Assembly: GCF_900101395.1 (NCBI RefSeq)
Contig: NZ_FMZO01000029.1
Span: forward strand, 1 to 44,612
Reading direction: 5' to 3'
DNA length: 44,612 bases
Source: Niabella drilacis
Lineage (GTDB): Bacteria > Bacteroidota > Bacteroidia > Chitinophagales > Chitinophagaceae
The position numbers and the translations under genes were made by a program. The notes under the pieces are model-generated. The model saw only the letters and a program-made list of their open reading frames with translations, was not told where the DNA came from and did not search any database. Positions 8,272 through 16,274 of this stretch are shown here, piece by piece. How positions within the stretch are numbered: the first letter of the stretch is position 1; every line of letters starts with the position of its first letter.

Positions 8272-9281
8272 AAATGCACCATGGCTTTGATGACGCCCGT
8301 GGCGGGATTGAGCCAGCTTTCAAATTGTGCGGGCACTTCATCAAAAGCAACGGTATGGGTGATATAGGTCTGCGGCCGGATGCTGCCTTCTTTCATGGAC
8401 CGTATCACGTGCTCAAAATCTTCTCTTACGGCATTGCGGCTGCTCATTAAGGTGCTTTCCCGTTTATGAAATTCCGGGTGGCTGAACGAAAAGGCTTCTT
8501 TCTGCAAGCCGATCAACACATAACGGCCGCCGTGCGCCAGGTATTGAATACCGCTGTTGATCGCCCGAAGGTTGCCGGTGGCGTCGATAACTACTGTTGG
8601 GAAATCTCCGTTGGTGATCGCTTTTACCTGCTCAACCGCATCTGCATCCGTTCCATTCACAACCGCATGCACCCCCAGTTTTTCTTTACAAAAACGCAGC
8701 CGGTCTGTATTAATATCCAGGGCAATTACATGCGCACCCGCGATACGGGCCAGTTCCATAGTGCCTAATCCAATAGGGCCGGCGCCGGTTACCAGTACAT
8801 ATTCCCCCGGTTGCACAGCTGCGCGGCGTACACCGTGGGCGCCAATGGCCAGGGGTTCTACCAGTGCGAGCTCATCTGCATTAAGACCCTGGCCGTGCAG
8901 CAGGCTGCCGGCCGGTACAGCGATCTCCTCCCGCATGCCGCCATCGATATGTACGCCAAATACGTTGATGTCTGTACAGCAATTGGGTTTGCCCATCCGG
9001 CAGGCAATACAGGTGCCACAACTGAAATAGGGCATAATGGTGACCCGTTCACCCGGCTCAAACCCTTCGGCCCCGCCGGTATCGATCAGTTCACCAGACA
9101 GCTCATGCCCCAGGATGCGGGGATAGCTGAAAAATGGCTGGGTTCCCTCAAAGGCGTGGAGATCCGTACCACAGATACCCACCCGCCTGAGGCGTATACG
9201 GGCCATGCCGGTGCCGGCTTCCGGAAGGGCATCTTCACGGAAGGCAAAATGGCCGGGGGCAGTGCAAACAAGCGTTTTCAT
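8268..9281 (-). CDS. Zinc-dependent alcohol/polyol dehydrogenase (MDR family)
   Basis: A 337-residue medium-chain dehydrogenase. Catalytic zinc ligands are visible as Cys37 (GICGTD), His59-Glu60 (GHE) and Glu142. The structural-zinc cysteines are Cys88, Cys91, Cys94 and Cys102. The Rossmann motif GAGPIGLG (166-173) is followed by an acidic residue in VIALDINTDR, suggesting NAD. The family includes sorbitol, threonine and L-galactonate/L-fuconate-type dehydrogenases; YjjN/LgoD-like enzymes look closest. The neighbouring aldose dehydrogenase supports a role in deoxy-sugar or L-galactose oxidation. Its stop overlaps the convergent thioredoxin gene by 4 bases. Confidence 0.88.
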   Translation of the reverse strand: MKTLVCTAPGHFAFREDALPEAGTGMARIRLRRVGICGTDLHAFEGTQPFFSYPRILGHELSGELIDTGGAEGFEPGERVTIMPYFSCGTCIACRMGKPNCCTDINVFGVHIDGGMREEIAVPAGSLLHGQGLNADELALVEPLAIGAHGVRRAAVQPGEYVLVTGAGPIGLGTMELARIAGAHVIALDINTDRLRFCKEKLGVHAVVNGTDADAVEQVKAITNGDFPTVVIDATGNLRAINSGIQYLAHGGRYVLIGLQKEAFSFSHPEFHKRESTLMSSRNAVREDFEHVIRSMKEGSIRPQTYITHTVAFDEVPAQFESWLNPATGVIKAMVHF

Positions 9282-9398
9282 GTTGCAAAATTAATTGCTA
9301 TTTCGACAATTGATAACATTGCATCAAACTTGTTTCAACTTTTTGTAACAGCATATATACGTCGCTCCTATGGGGCGATATATCGAAGAGCGGGCCGT

Positions 9399-9496
9399 GT
9401 GAGGGCTTTGCCGTTGCAGTGGCATCCTTTTGTGTAGCCCTTCGACAAGCTCAAAATGGGGCTGGGCGCAACAAAATATACAGCGGAAAGCCCTAA
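9399..9496. repeat. Degenerate palindromic intergenic element
   Basis: AGGGCTTTGCCG near 9401 is matched in inverted orientation by CGGAAAGCCCT near 9494, with further partial pairing inward (TCCTTTTGTG against CAACAAAATA). The centre carries CCCTTCGACAAGCTCA, a phrase that recurs in many bacterial intergenic repeats. Just upstream, TCGCTCC and GGGGCGA around 9363-9379 form another small hairpin. The rest of the 254-bp gap shows nothing coding. Confidence 0.4.
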
Positions 9497-9535
9497 AAAT
9501 TTATTTTGATTCCAGCAACTTTCTCAACCTTGTCA

Positions 9536-10342
9536 TCATTTCAGCCTTTTTATTGCTTTACTTTCAATTAATGATTTCATCTGCATTATAGCCACCCGGT
9601 TTAGTTGAAGCAGTCTTTCACTTTGTGATAATCCTTGTTCTATAAGCAAAGCGTTGATGCTTTCCATATTACTCAAAACTACCAGCTGCTCCAACGTTGC
9701 GTAGTCCCTTATGTTCCCGGTTCTGCTGGGGTTACCGTCCCGCCACTCTTTAGCCGTAATGCCAAAAAGGGCTACGTTTAGTAAGTCGGCCTCGTTGGCA
9801 TACACAAAACCTGCTTGTTGTCTGGTAATTTCTTTCGGAATTAAACTTTCCTTTATGGCGTCTGTATGAATGTGGTAATTGATCTTGGATATGGTACGCT
9901 GTAGGCTCCATTCTAAATTTAAGCGATTGTTTTCATCATCTTTCAGGCGTTGAAACTCCTTTATAAGATAAAATTTAAACTCTGCACTCAACCATGTAGC
10001 AAACTCGAATGTAATATCTTTATGAGCAAACGTACCTCCATATCTCCCTGTTTTTGAAATAATTCCTACGGCATTTGTACTTTCGATCCAGCGTTTGGGC
10101 GTTAAGGAAAAACTGTTAGAACCGGACATATTTTTAATTCCATCGAATTCGATGGAATTAAAACCAGGATTATGAAATGTTTCCTATAAACCTATAAATT
10201 CAATGGTACTTCGGTTTCGCATCCAGTTTTGAAGAATATAATCGCTTCTTTCGGTATCCCGATATCGCGCTATGTCGGTAAGGGAAATGAAATCATTATT
10301 ATTGTCTTCATACAAAACAATGTCAAGACCCTGAACATTTAT
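9536..10342 (-). pseudogene. KilA-N domain protein, broken by a nonsense codon
   Basis: The open frame 9536-10129 gives 197 residues that match the C-terminal two thirds of a KilA-N protein (SLTPKRWIESTNAVGIISK, GGTFAHKDITFEFATWLS, FKFYLIKEFQRL). Reading the same frame upstream recovers the missing N-terminus, including NNDFISLTDIARY and ILQNWMRNRSTIEFIGL, but it is stopped by TAG at 10186-10184, where relatives normally have Trp (GLWE). No in-frame ATG lies between the upstream stop at 10381 and this region; an ATA at 10342 may be a lost ATG. KilA-N proteins are DNA-binding factors of phages and mobile elements. Either this is a pseudogene or only the shorter product is made from the ATG at 10129. 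Confidence 0.8.
10132..10163. repeat. Perfect 32-bp palindrome inside the KilA-N gene
   Basis: The half-site TTTTAATTCCATCGAA is followed by its exact reverse complement, centred on GAATTC. It encodes part of NSIEFDGIKN, which fits the normal KilA-N alignment, so it is not an insertion. It lies immediately upstream of the ATG at 10129 that could start the shortened protein, where it could act as an operator. Confidence 0.8.
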
Positions 10343-10689
10343 TTTCTTATTTTTTCTTCGTGTAATTGGATAATCTTTTCAACAGGATTATAGTTGTTAA
10401 CAATTACGCCTGTTGCACTATCATTGAATGTACTTGCAATAATATTAATCGCCTGTTCCTCATCAAAATTCTGAAAAGCCTCCGCAGGTATTTTTAAGGC
10501 AGCGGATATCTGTTGGAGCAGGGGCGCGTCTATGGTTTCTTTGGTTTCCAGTATGAATATTTTCTTCTGGTTCCAATCATCGCCTAACTCAAAAGCCAGG
10601 GCATCCTGTTTTATACCCAGCATTTCGCGAAAGCGCTTTACGTTGCGGCCGGGATGTATTTTTTTGTCCATAGCATCTGTATTTGTCAT
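10339..10689 (-). CDS. XRE-type helix-turn-helix regulator
   Basis: About 116 residues (start MTNTDAMDKK; an alternative start is the ATG six codons later at 10671, beginning MDKKIHPGRN). Residues about 12-65 form a helix-turn-helix (NVKRFREMLGIKQDALAFEL), followed by a short acidic and helical tail ending HEEKIRK. Small regulators of this type are common in Bacteroidota mobile regions and often precede a KilA-N gene, as here; the stop nearly coincides with the first KilA-N codons. An in-frame GTG at 10728 would add residues without domain support. An inverted repeat just upstream (10741-10782) may be its own operator. Confidence 0.75.
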   Translation of the reverse strand: MTNTDAMDKKIHPGRNVKRFREMLGIKQDALAFELGDDWNQKKIFILETKETIDAPLLQQISAALKIPAEAFQNFDEEQAINIIASTFNDSATGVIVNNYNPVEKIIQLHEEKIRK

Positions 10690-10740
10690 AGGTTCAAATT
10701 TAAGCGTTAATAAGGAATGGTGTTTCACTTATAAAAATAC

Positions 10741-10782
10741 GTAAAATACAGCGGTTAAAAACAGATACTTCTGGTATTTTAC
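10741..10782. promoter_or_regulatory. Candidate operator of the XRE gene
   Basis: GTAAAATAC (10741-10749) and GTATTTTAC (10774-10782) are perfect inverted half-sites separated by 24 bases, about 50 bases upstream of the XRE start. A third partial AAATAC lies at the edge. Autoregulation through such sites is common for XRE repressors; binding is inferred. Confidence 0.35.
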
Positions 10783-10819
10783 AGCATTTATCGGGTGCTC
10801 ACCTGCTACTATTCATAGT

Positions 10820-11839
10820 TTACAAATACGGATAATCTTCAGCGATCAACCCGTCTTCTTTTAACCGGTTCCAGAAATCAACCGGGATCTCGATATGTCC
10901 CATTTCTACATTTTTCCGCACACGGGCCGGGTTACTGCTGTTCAGGGCAATACTTTTTACCCCCGGCACATGCAAACCGAAATAAATGGCGGCGGCGGCG
11001 GGGTCGATCTCAAACTCACGGCAGATCTCGTAATACCGGTCGCGCCACTGGTAATAATGCGCGTGTTCCGGGTTGTTGCGATCCAGCAGGATATAATTAA
11101 AGTAGTCGCTGCCCATCAGGAAGCCGCCGTGGAACACCGCGGAGTTGATGATCGTAATGCCCTGCCGGAACAGGCTGTCCATAAAGGCGATCAGGTCCTT
11201 GGGGTGATGGTATACTGTAAAACTGTTGGCGATCATTACCCAATCCAGTTTTACATCCCGGGCAATTTTTTCAATAGCCCTCCAGTCTTTGGCCCCGATG
11301 CCGATGCCGGCCACCTCGCCTTTCTCTTTTAACTCCGTAAGTGCCCGGTAGGCACCCAGGATATCGTTGTATCGTTTCTGGTAATCGGCTTCATCCGCAG
11401 CAGCGGCCAGGTATTCGTCCGGGTCGTGTACGGAAACCAATTGTGGTATATAACCGCCCAGTAATTCATTTCCCTGCCGGAAACATTCCAAAATACCCTC
11501 GTAGCTGATCTTTTGTTCCGCATCGTTTTTCAGGCCATGCCAGATCCCTTTTTCAAAAGTAGGCTCGGGTGTTGTCAGAGGTTTTTGTACCCAGGCCAGT
11601 TTATTGCTGATCAGTACTTCGTTCCTGGCAACGCCCAGGTCCCGGAGGCATTTTCCCAACTCTTCCAGGGCCAGGCCGGCGCCGTATTTCCCCGCAGAGT
11701 CAAACAGGGGCGTGTCCCCCGCAGGCGTGGCGGCAATATATTCTTTTACAATAGCCAGCTTTTCATCATAAGGCAGTTCCCTGTACAGGTTCCCGAGCAG
11801 GCTGGTACCGGAACAAACAACGGGTAATTTTATTTGCAT
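10820..11839 (-). CDS. Aldo/keto reductase, D-threo-aldose (L-fucose/L-galactose) dehydrogenase type
   Basis: A 339-residue aldo/keto reductase. The catalytic Asp47 and Tyr52 are in PLFDSAGKYGAG and Lys80 in ISNKLAW; a later VHDPDEYL corresponds to the HDPD motif of the D-threo-aldose 1-dehydrogenase subgroup. These enzymes oxidise L-fucose, L-galactose or D-arabinose to the lactone. The C-terminal region (ALNSSNPARVRKNVEMG) holds the cofactor phosphate-binding pattern. Together with the zinc dehydrogenase 1.5 kb downstream on the same strand it could form a sugar oxidation route, now interrupted by the XRE/KilA-N pair. TAATTTTG lies 4 bases before the ATG. Confidence 0.85.
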   Translation of the reverse strand: MQIKLPVVCSGTSLLGNLYRELPYDEKLAIVKEYIAATPAGDTPLFDSAGKYGAGLALEELGKCLRDLGVARNEVLISNKLAWVQKPLTTPEPTFEKGIWHGLKNDAEQKISYEGILECFRQGNELLGGYIPQLVSVHDPDEYLAAAADEADYQKRYNDILGAYRALTELKEKGEVAGIGIGAKDWRAIEKIARDVKLDWVMIANSFTVYHHPKDLIAFMDSLFRQGITIINSAVFHGGFLMGSDYFNYILLDRNNPEHAHYYQWRDRYYEICREFEIDPAAAAIYFGLHVPGVKSIALNSSNPARVRKNVEMGHIEIPVDFWNRLKEDGLIAEDYPYL

Positions 11840-11944
11840 CCTTCAAAATTATCTGAAATAGAGAATATTAATTATTCTATATTGACTGATTTCTATATTT
11901 TATTAACTGTTTTAACATCTTTTGAGCGAATGGGGCATTCCCGC

Positions 11945-12982
11945 TTATTCTTCATTGTGGAAATATAATTTGTAGAACCGTCCTTTGTCATCTTCCCCGT
12001 GCTCGATCATGTTCCGGTCGCCATGGATATAGATATGAAAATTCTTATCCAGTTTGATGATGCTTTTATACGACCGGTTCTGCCGCTTTACCGCCGCAGG
12101 GGAGATGGAGAAATTATCGGCGATCTCAATATCCCGCTCGGCGGAATAGTGCTGTTTGTACTTGTCAAAACTTTCCACATATTCCTTGTGGTGCAATACC
12201 TCGTTATTAAAGGTTTCCTGGTCGAAATGCTGCTTTTCCTTAAAGAAATTAAGGCTCCGGTTCAGCAGGTCCGCCTGATCGGCCTTGGTTACGTTGTATT
12301 GTTCCGGTAAATGGTCTACTACATATGATTTGTACAGGGCCATGGTACTTTCTGTATTAAAATACTGATCCTGGCGCTGCTGGATCCGCAGAAAGCTATC
12401 GGTCCAGTAACGGGCTTCCGGCGATTTGTTCTTGGTATCCACAATAGATATGATATAGCCATTTTCCTTGTCGGTATTAAAGATCATACAGCCCTTATCC
12501 AGCTTGTTGATGTTGATGCCTTCCTCGCTTTCCACTTCAAAAGCATCTTCCACGGGGAGTACTTTTAAAAAAGGCTCCTTATTCTCCGATTTGAACAGCC
12601 CGATGGCGTCCACTGTTTCGCCGTTCAGCAGGCCTTCTTTAAAATATACCACATAAAATTCCCCCCCTTTGATGCTGGGGTGGGTGCCCTGGTTGTACAG
12701 GTGCTGGGCCAGGTTTTTGGATTGGGCCAGGGTTTGTTCCGGCGTTTCAAAAATGGCCGAAACATAGTTCCAGGCTTCATTGGTACTGATATGCCCCTCG
12801 GCGTAAAACTGGAAATATTCTTCTGATTTAAACGGGTTCAGGAAATAGCGGGTCATCAGTTCCTTTACCTCCGGGTCTACCGCCAGCTCCTTTTTGGAGA
12901 GCGTCAGGTATTCGTCCTCCAACTGGTTGCCCACTTTATGTACGGCGATATGGGTGATCGCGGATCCTTCAAAATACTGCAT
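11945..12982 (-). CDS. NdpA/YejK-like nucleoid-associated protein
   Basis: About 345 residues from the Met in MQYFEGSAITHIAVHKVGN, which is the usual start of this family; the frame is open 12 codons further. Family landmarks include YFLNPFKSEEYFQF, the long central GGEFYVVYFKEG, DKGCMIFN, and the C-terminal KSIIKLDKNFHIYIHGDRN. Members bind nucleoid DNA and occur widely, but the role in Bacteroidota is unclear. The gene is flanked by ordinary intergenic spacers and appears monocistronic. The 12983-13317 gap upstream holds nothing coding that I can support. Confidence 0.85.
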   Translation of the reverse strand: MQYFEGSAITHIAVHKVGNQLEDEYLTLSKKELAVDPEVKELMTRYFLNPFKSEEYFQFYAEGHISTNEAWNYVSAIFETPEQTLAQSKNLAQHLYNQGTHPSIKGGEFYVVYFKEGLLNGETVDAIGLFKSENKEPFLKVLPVEDAFEVESEEGININKLDKGCMIFNTDKENGYIISIVDTKNKSPEARYWTDSFLRIQQRQDQYFNTESTMALYKSYVVDHLPEQYNVTKADQADLLNRSLNFFKEKQHFDQETFNNEVLHHKEYVESFDKYKQHYSAERDIEIADNFSISPAAVKRQNRSYKSIIKLDKNFHIYIHGDRNMIEHGEDDKGRFYKLYFHNEE

Positions 12983-13247
12983 GCTGCTGTTTTTAAAACG
13001 ACCTGCAAAATAATACAAAACCCGGGAAACCGTCGTTGCAGCGATTGAACATTTTCAACCCCTGCTTGTACCAATTTGCGGGGTCGGAAATAATATACGG
13101 TGCAATGCAAGGGTATTCCCGGGTAATCCAGTCGGGCAGATACGCTCTGTCCTGTGTGCCGCGGGTACTAAACTACAGCCCTTTTTGTGTGTGGTGATGC
13201 CTTTTCAGCGGGATGGTTTGGCGATTATTGATGTTCATAATGGGCTG

Positions 13248-13286
13248 GTTAGAATAGTAGAAATATACAGAGAATATTATTCTAAC
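13248..13286. promoter_or_regulatory. Inverted repeat upstream of the PNGase F-like gene
   Basis: GTTAGAATA (13248-13256) and TATTCTAAC (13278-13286) are perfect inverted repeats 32 bases before the start codon. This could be a 5' UTR hairpin or a regulator site; nothing in the sequence decides which. Confidence 0.35.
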
Positions 13287-13317
13287 TTCGGGCCCAAAAT
13301 CATTTATCTACCGGCTT

Positions 13318-15237
13318 ATGAAATTGAGATTGGTATTGTTCCTGCTGCTGGCTGCAGCTTCGTTGGTTACCGGGGCACAAAAGCCTGCGGTAAGTCATGT
13401 AATTACGCATAACCGCACAACGGTCATCTGTGATCCCTCCAGGGGGGAGAAAGCGTATCCCGCCTGGGGCGTATTCCCTAAAGAAAATGCACCGGTACGT
13501 AAAATAACCATGCATCTTACCCTGGGAAGCCCGGATAATTTGCTGACTGCGCATTGGGACTACCTCGATCATATTACGTTACGCCGGAAAGGAGGAGCGA
13601 AGGGCACAGAGCTGAATTACGAGCTGGGCAGGATGCTTACCCCCTATGGAAGTATCTATAACAAAGGCTGGAGCTGGAAATGGCAGGTAGATGTTACGGA
13701 TTTTTCTCCCTGGCTGCGTGATAGCGTGGAGATCGTATACACACATTCCGGTTATGAAGGCAATACTGTGGGTTGGGCCCTGACCGTTGATTTTGAAATT
13801 GTATCCGGACCACCGGTTGTAACGCCCCTGGGTATGGTGCCGCTCTGGAACAAGGGGTATAAATATGGCGATCCAAAAGCAAAGATCGAAGACAGCCTGT
13901 TGCCGGTCAGCTATACATCAGCAGCAGGCTCCGCTATTAACCGCATCCGTATCCAGCATACCGGGCACGGGATGGACCGTCCGCGCGGGTGCAGTGAGTT
14001 TTGCAGCCGCTGGCGGGATCTGAAGCTGGATGGCAATATGATCGATCACCGCAATATGTGGAAGGATTGCGGCGGCAATCCGCTATATCCCCAGGGTGGT
14101 ACATGGATCTACGACCGTGCTTACTGGTGCCCCGGTGATCTGCAGGAACCGGATGTGATCGATGTGTTTACAAAACCCGGCCGGCATGAAGTAGCACTGC
14201 AAATGGAACCCTATACAGCCACCGGTAATATACAGGCGGTTGAAAATATTTCGGCTTATTTATTTCAATATTCCGCGCCGCGGCAAAAGACAGATGTGGC
14301 AGTTGAAGCGATTATGGTTCCCAGCGATGAGCAACGTTTTTTCAGACTGAACCCGGCAAGCTTCAATCCGCGTGTATCCATTCGAAACCTGGGGGCCGAT
14401 CCTTTGCGTTCACTCACCATCCTGTACGGGACAGAGGGCTTTGAAAAAAAGACGTTTCGCTGGAAGGGCTATCTTTCGTTTAATAAAACAGAAGAAATAG
14501 TACTGCCCGGGGAGATCGGGGAGAAAGACGGGGCCAATACCTTTAGCGTAATACTTGTGAATCCCAATGGAAAAAAAGATGCCTGGTCCGGTGATAATTC
14601 CCTTGAGGCAACTTTTACGGCCCCTGTAAAACTACCTTCGGAATTTGTACTGCAACTGCTCACCAATAACAAGCCGAAGGATAACAGGGTATTCCTGGTT
14701 AACAATAAACAGGACACCCTTTTCCAGAAAACACCGCGGCAGCTGGAGCCAGGAACGGTTTATACAGATACCATTCGTCTTACCGGGGGCAAATATTCCC
14801 TATATCTTACGGATACTGCGGGTGATGGACTGGAGTTTTGGGCGGAGCCGCGGAACGGTGATGGTTACCTGCGTTTGTTTGATATGAAGGGGAACCTGAT
14901 CCATGCTTTTGAGAGCGACTGTGGCAACGGCGAAATGCTGAGCTTTAAGGCAGTACCGGGCTTTGTGCCGGATACTACGAAGGCAAAACATGCATTCTCC
15001 CTTTATCCCCGCTCTGTGACCGATCTGACACAGCTAAGTGTGGTATCCAATAAGCTGAGCAACATGACGGTTGTAATAACGGTAGATGGAGTGGTTTGGC
15101 AAAAGCATGAATACAAAGGCATAAAAAATACCCTGTTCAGTTATGATCTTACCCATATGCCGGCCGGCAGAATTGTAGTTGAAGCTTTCATGGATGGGGT
15201 AAGCTGTTTTAAGGGCCGGATCAATAAAAGGAAATAA
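13318..15237 (+). CDS. Secreted PNGase F-like peptide-N-glycosidase with C-terminal accessory domains
   Basis: This 639-residue exported protein (signal peptide to about residue 20) carries both PNGase F domains. The N-domain has AHWDYLDHITL with the putative catalytic Asp81, then YELGRMLTPYG and VDVTDFSPWL. The C-domain has RPRGCSEFCSRWRD with Glu227 matching the catalytic Glu206 of the Elizabethkingia enzyme, and YDRAYWCPGD. The second active-site Glu (118 in the reference) is not obvious: VYTHSGYEGNTVGW is divergent. After residue 330 come a CARDB-like beta domain, a segment with DTAGDGLEFW and GDGYLRLFD, and an end (FSLYPRSVTD...MPAGRIVVEAF) resembling a degenerate type IX secretion sorting domain. 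It would remove N-glycans from glycoproteins outside the cell. Confidence 0.82.
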   Translation: MKLRLVLFLLLAAASLVTGAQKPAVSHVITHNRTTVICDPSRGEKAYPAWGVFPKENAPVRKITMHLTLGSPDNLLTAHWDYLDHITLRRKGGAKGTELNYELGRMLTPYGSIYNKGWSWKWQVDVTDFSPWLRDSVEIVYTHSGYEGNTVGWALTVDFEIVSGPPVVTPLGMVPLWNKGYKYGDPKAKIEDSLLPVSYTSAAGSAINRIRIQHTGHGMDRPRGCSEFCSRWRDLKLDGNMIDHRNMWKDCGGNPLYPQGGTWIYDRAYWCPGDLQEPDVIDVFTKPGRHEVALQMEPYTATGNIQAVENISAYLFQYSAPRQKTDVAVEAIMVPSDEQRFFRLNPASFNPRVSIRNLGADPLRSLTILYGTEGFEKKTFRWKGYLSFNKTEEIVLPGEIGEKDGANTFSVILVNPNGKKDAWSGDNSLEATFTAPVKLPSEFVLQLLTNNKPKDNRVFLVNNKQDTLFQKTPRQLEPGTVYTDTIRLTGGKYSLYLTDTAGDGLEFWAEPRNGDGYLRLFDMKGNLIHAFESDCGNGEMLSFKAVPGFVPDTTKAKHAFSLYPRSVTDLTQLSVVSNKLSNMTVVITVDGVVWQKHEYKGIKNTLFSYDLTHMPAGRIVVEAFMDGVSCFKGRINKRK

Positions 15238-15248
15238 GGATGGGATCG

Positions 15249-15425
15249 CAGGGGAAACGCATCTGAATTGGGTGAAAAGAGAGCCGGGAACATGTTCAGG
15301 TACTGTAAGCGCCCTGTGCTTACAGCAAGGTATTTCCCGGCTCCGCGTAAAACTGTCAAGGTCAAAGAAGCAGGCTGCTGCTTTTCCAGGGCCGATCCGT
15401 GCTGAAATCGAATGCGTTTGCCTGG
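15249..15425. repeat. Intergenic palindromic repeat, copy B (most complete)
   Basis: The left arm CAGGGGAAACGCATCTGAAT is inverted relative to the right arm GCTGAAATCGAATGCGTTTG near 15401. Inside, GAGCCGGGA (about 15282) pairs with TCCCGGCTC (about 15335) and CTGTAAGC (15303-15310) with GCTTACAG (15318-15325). Related copies lie at 255-345 and 23697-23830. The element sits just after the PNGase F-like gene. Confidence 0.6.
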
Positions 15426-15469
15426 ATTGGATCGCCGTGTCTGCTTTATTTGTTGATGAGAAGCCTGAT

Positions 15470-15520
15470 CTCCCGCCGACCTGCGCAAATTAAAGTGCGC
15501 CGGGAGTCGTTTTGTTTTGC
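15470..15520 (+). terminator. Terminator-like hairpin
   Basis: CTCCCG (15470-15475) pairs with CGGGAG (15501-15506), with inner pairing GCGCA/TGCGC, followed by TCGTTTTGTTTTG. It may end transcripts from the PNGase F-like gene. The stretch 15521-15649 holds a 22-codon frame (15558-15626) with no recognisable function. Confidence 0.45.
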
Positions 15521-15649
15521 CTGCCGGCGGACCTGCGGTAAGACCGGCACTCATTTGATGGAAAACTCTGTTAAACCGAAAAAACTTAAACACTTTGATG
15601 TTTGGAAAGACGAATATGTAAATTGACATCATCTAAAACTGGATCTCAT

Positions 15650-16096
15650 ATGGAAAATCAAGCTTCAACAAAACAATCCGGAAAACTCCTATTTCTTGGG
15701 CTATTATTATTTTTATTGGGACTTATTATTGGATTGTTTGTGCATAATATGGCGAACCCCCGTATGGCACTTTCTGCCCACCTGGAGGGGGTGATGAACG
15801 GGATCTTTTTAATGGTACTGGGATTGATCTGGAAACGGATCAGGCTTTCAAAAAAAGCGCTTGCCATAACCTTCTGGTTAGCGGTATATGGAACCTTCGC
15901 CAACCTCGCTGCGGTGATCATTGCGGCCGTTACCGGTTTTGGTAAAATGATGCCCCTGGCAGGGGGGCAGGAGGGACCGGCATTTTTGGACGGGGTCATT
16001 TCGTTTTTGCTGGTATCTCTTTCGCTGTGTATGGTGGCGGTTTGCATCCTTTCGTTAACCGGTGTTTACAGGCATATGAAGCAAGGGCATGAATAG
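15650..16096 (+). CDS. Four-helix membrane protein of the hydroxylaminobenzene mutase / styrene-oxide isomerase type
   Basis: 148 residues starting MENQASTKQSG. Four hydrophobic segments are visible at about 13-33, 45-65, 75-100 and 115-137. Between the first two is NPRMALSAHLEGVMNGIF; the pattern AHxxGxxNG is shared by hydroxylaminobenzene mutases and styrene-oxide isomerases, in the latter of which the His binds heme. The length and helix count fit that superfamily. These enzymes isomerise their substrate within the membrane without a redox change. The natural substrate here is unknown, and no aromatic-degradation genes are nearby. The frame extends 16 codons upstream without a start that fits better. 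Confidence 0.6.
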   Translation: MENQASTKQSGKLLFLGLLLFLLGLIIGLFVHNMANPRMALSAHLEGVMNGIFLMVLGLIWKRIRLSKKALAITFWLAVYGTFANLAAVIIAAVTGFGKMMPLAGGQEGPAFLDGVISFLLVSLSLCMVAVCILSLTGVYRHMKQGHE

Positions 16097-16165
16097 AAAA
16101 AGAGACCCGGTTTTGTGGGTGATAACCCGGCATTTTAATTATGGGAAAACGACAAATTGTATTAG

Positions 16166-16264
16166 CAACATTTTTATGATTACGATGAAAGCAAAATCAA
16201 TCAAATAATTTATGAACTTTACGACTTGACAACAGACGAGATAAAGTTGATAAAAAGCAAATGA
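16166..16264 (+). pseudogene. C-terminal remnant of a DNA methylase / type IIG restriction enzyme
   Basis: The frame gives YDYDESKINQIIYELYDLTT followed by DEIKLIKSK and a stop. This closely resembles the extreme C-terminus of N6-adenine DNA methylases of the Eco57I/type IIG class (pattern INQxxYELYxLTxEEI). The rest of the gene is absent: a stop codon lies just upstream at 16163-16165 and the DUF-like membrane gene precedes it. The segment is much richer in A+T than its surroundings. Confidence 0.55.
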
Positions 16265-16274
16265 TTTTATAGCT

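Noticed and set aside
15558-15626. 22-codon ORF before the membrane isomerase-like gene
   Set aside because: No recognisable motif or start signal; probably chance or a remnant.
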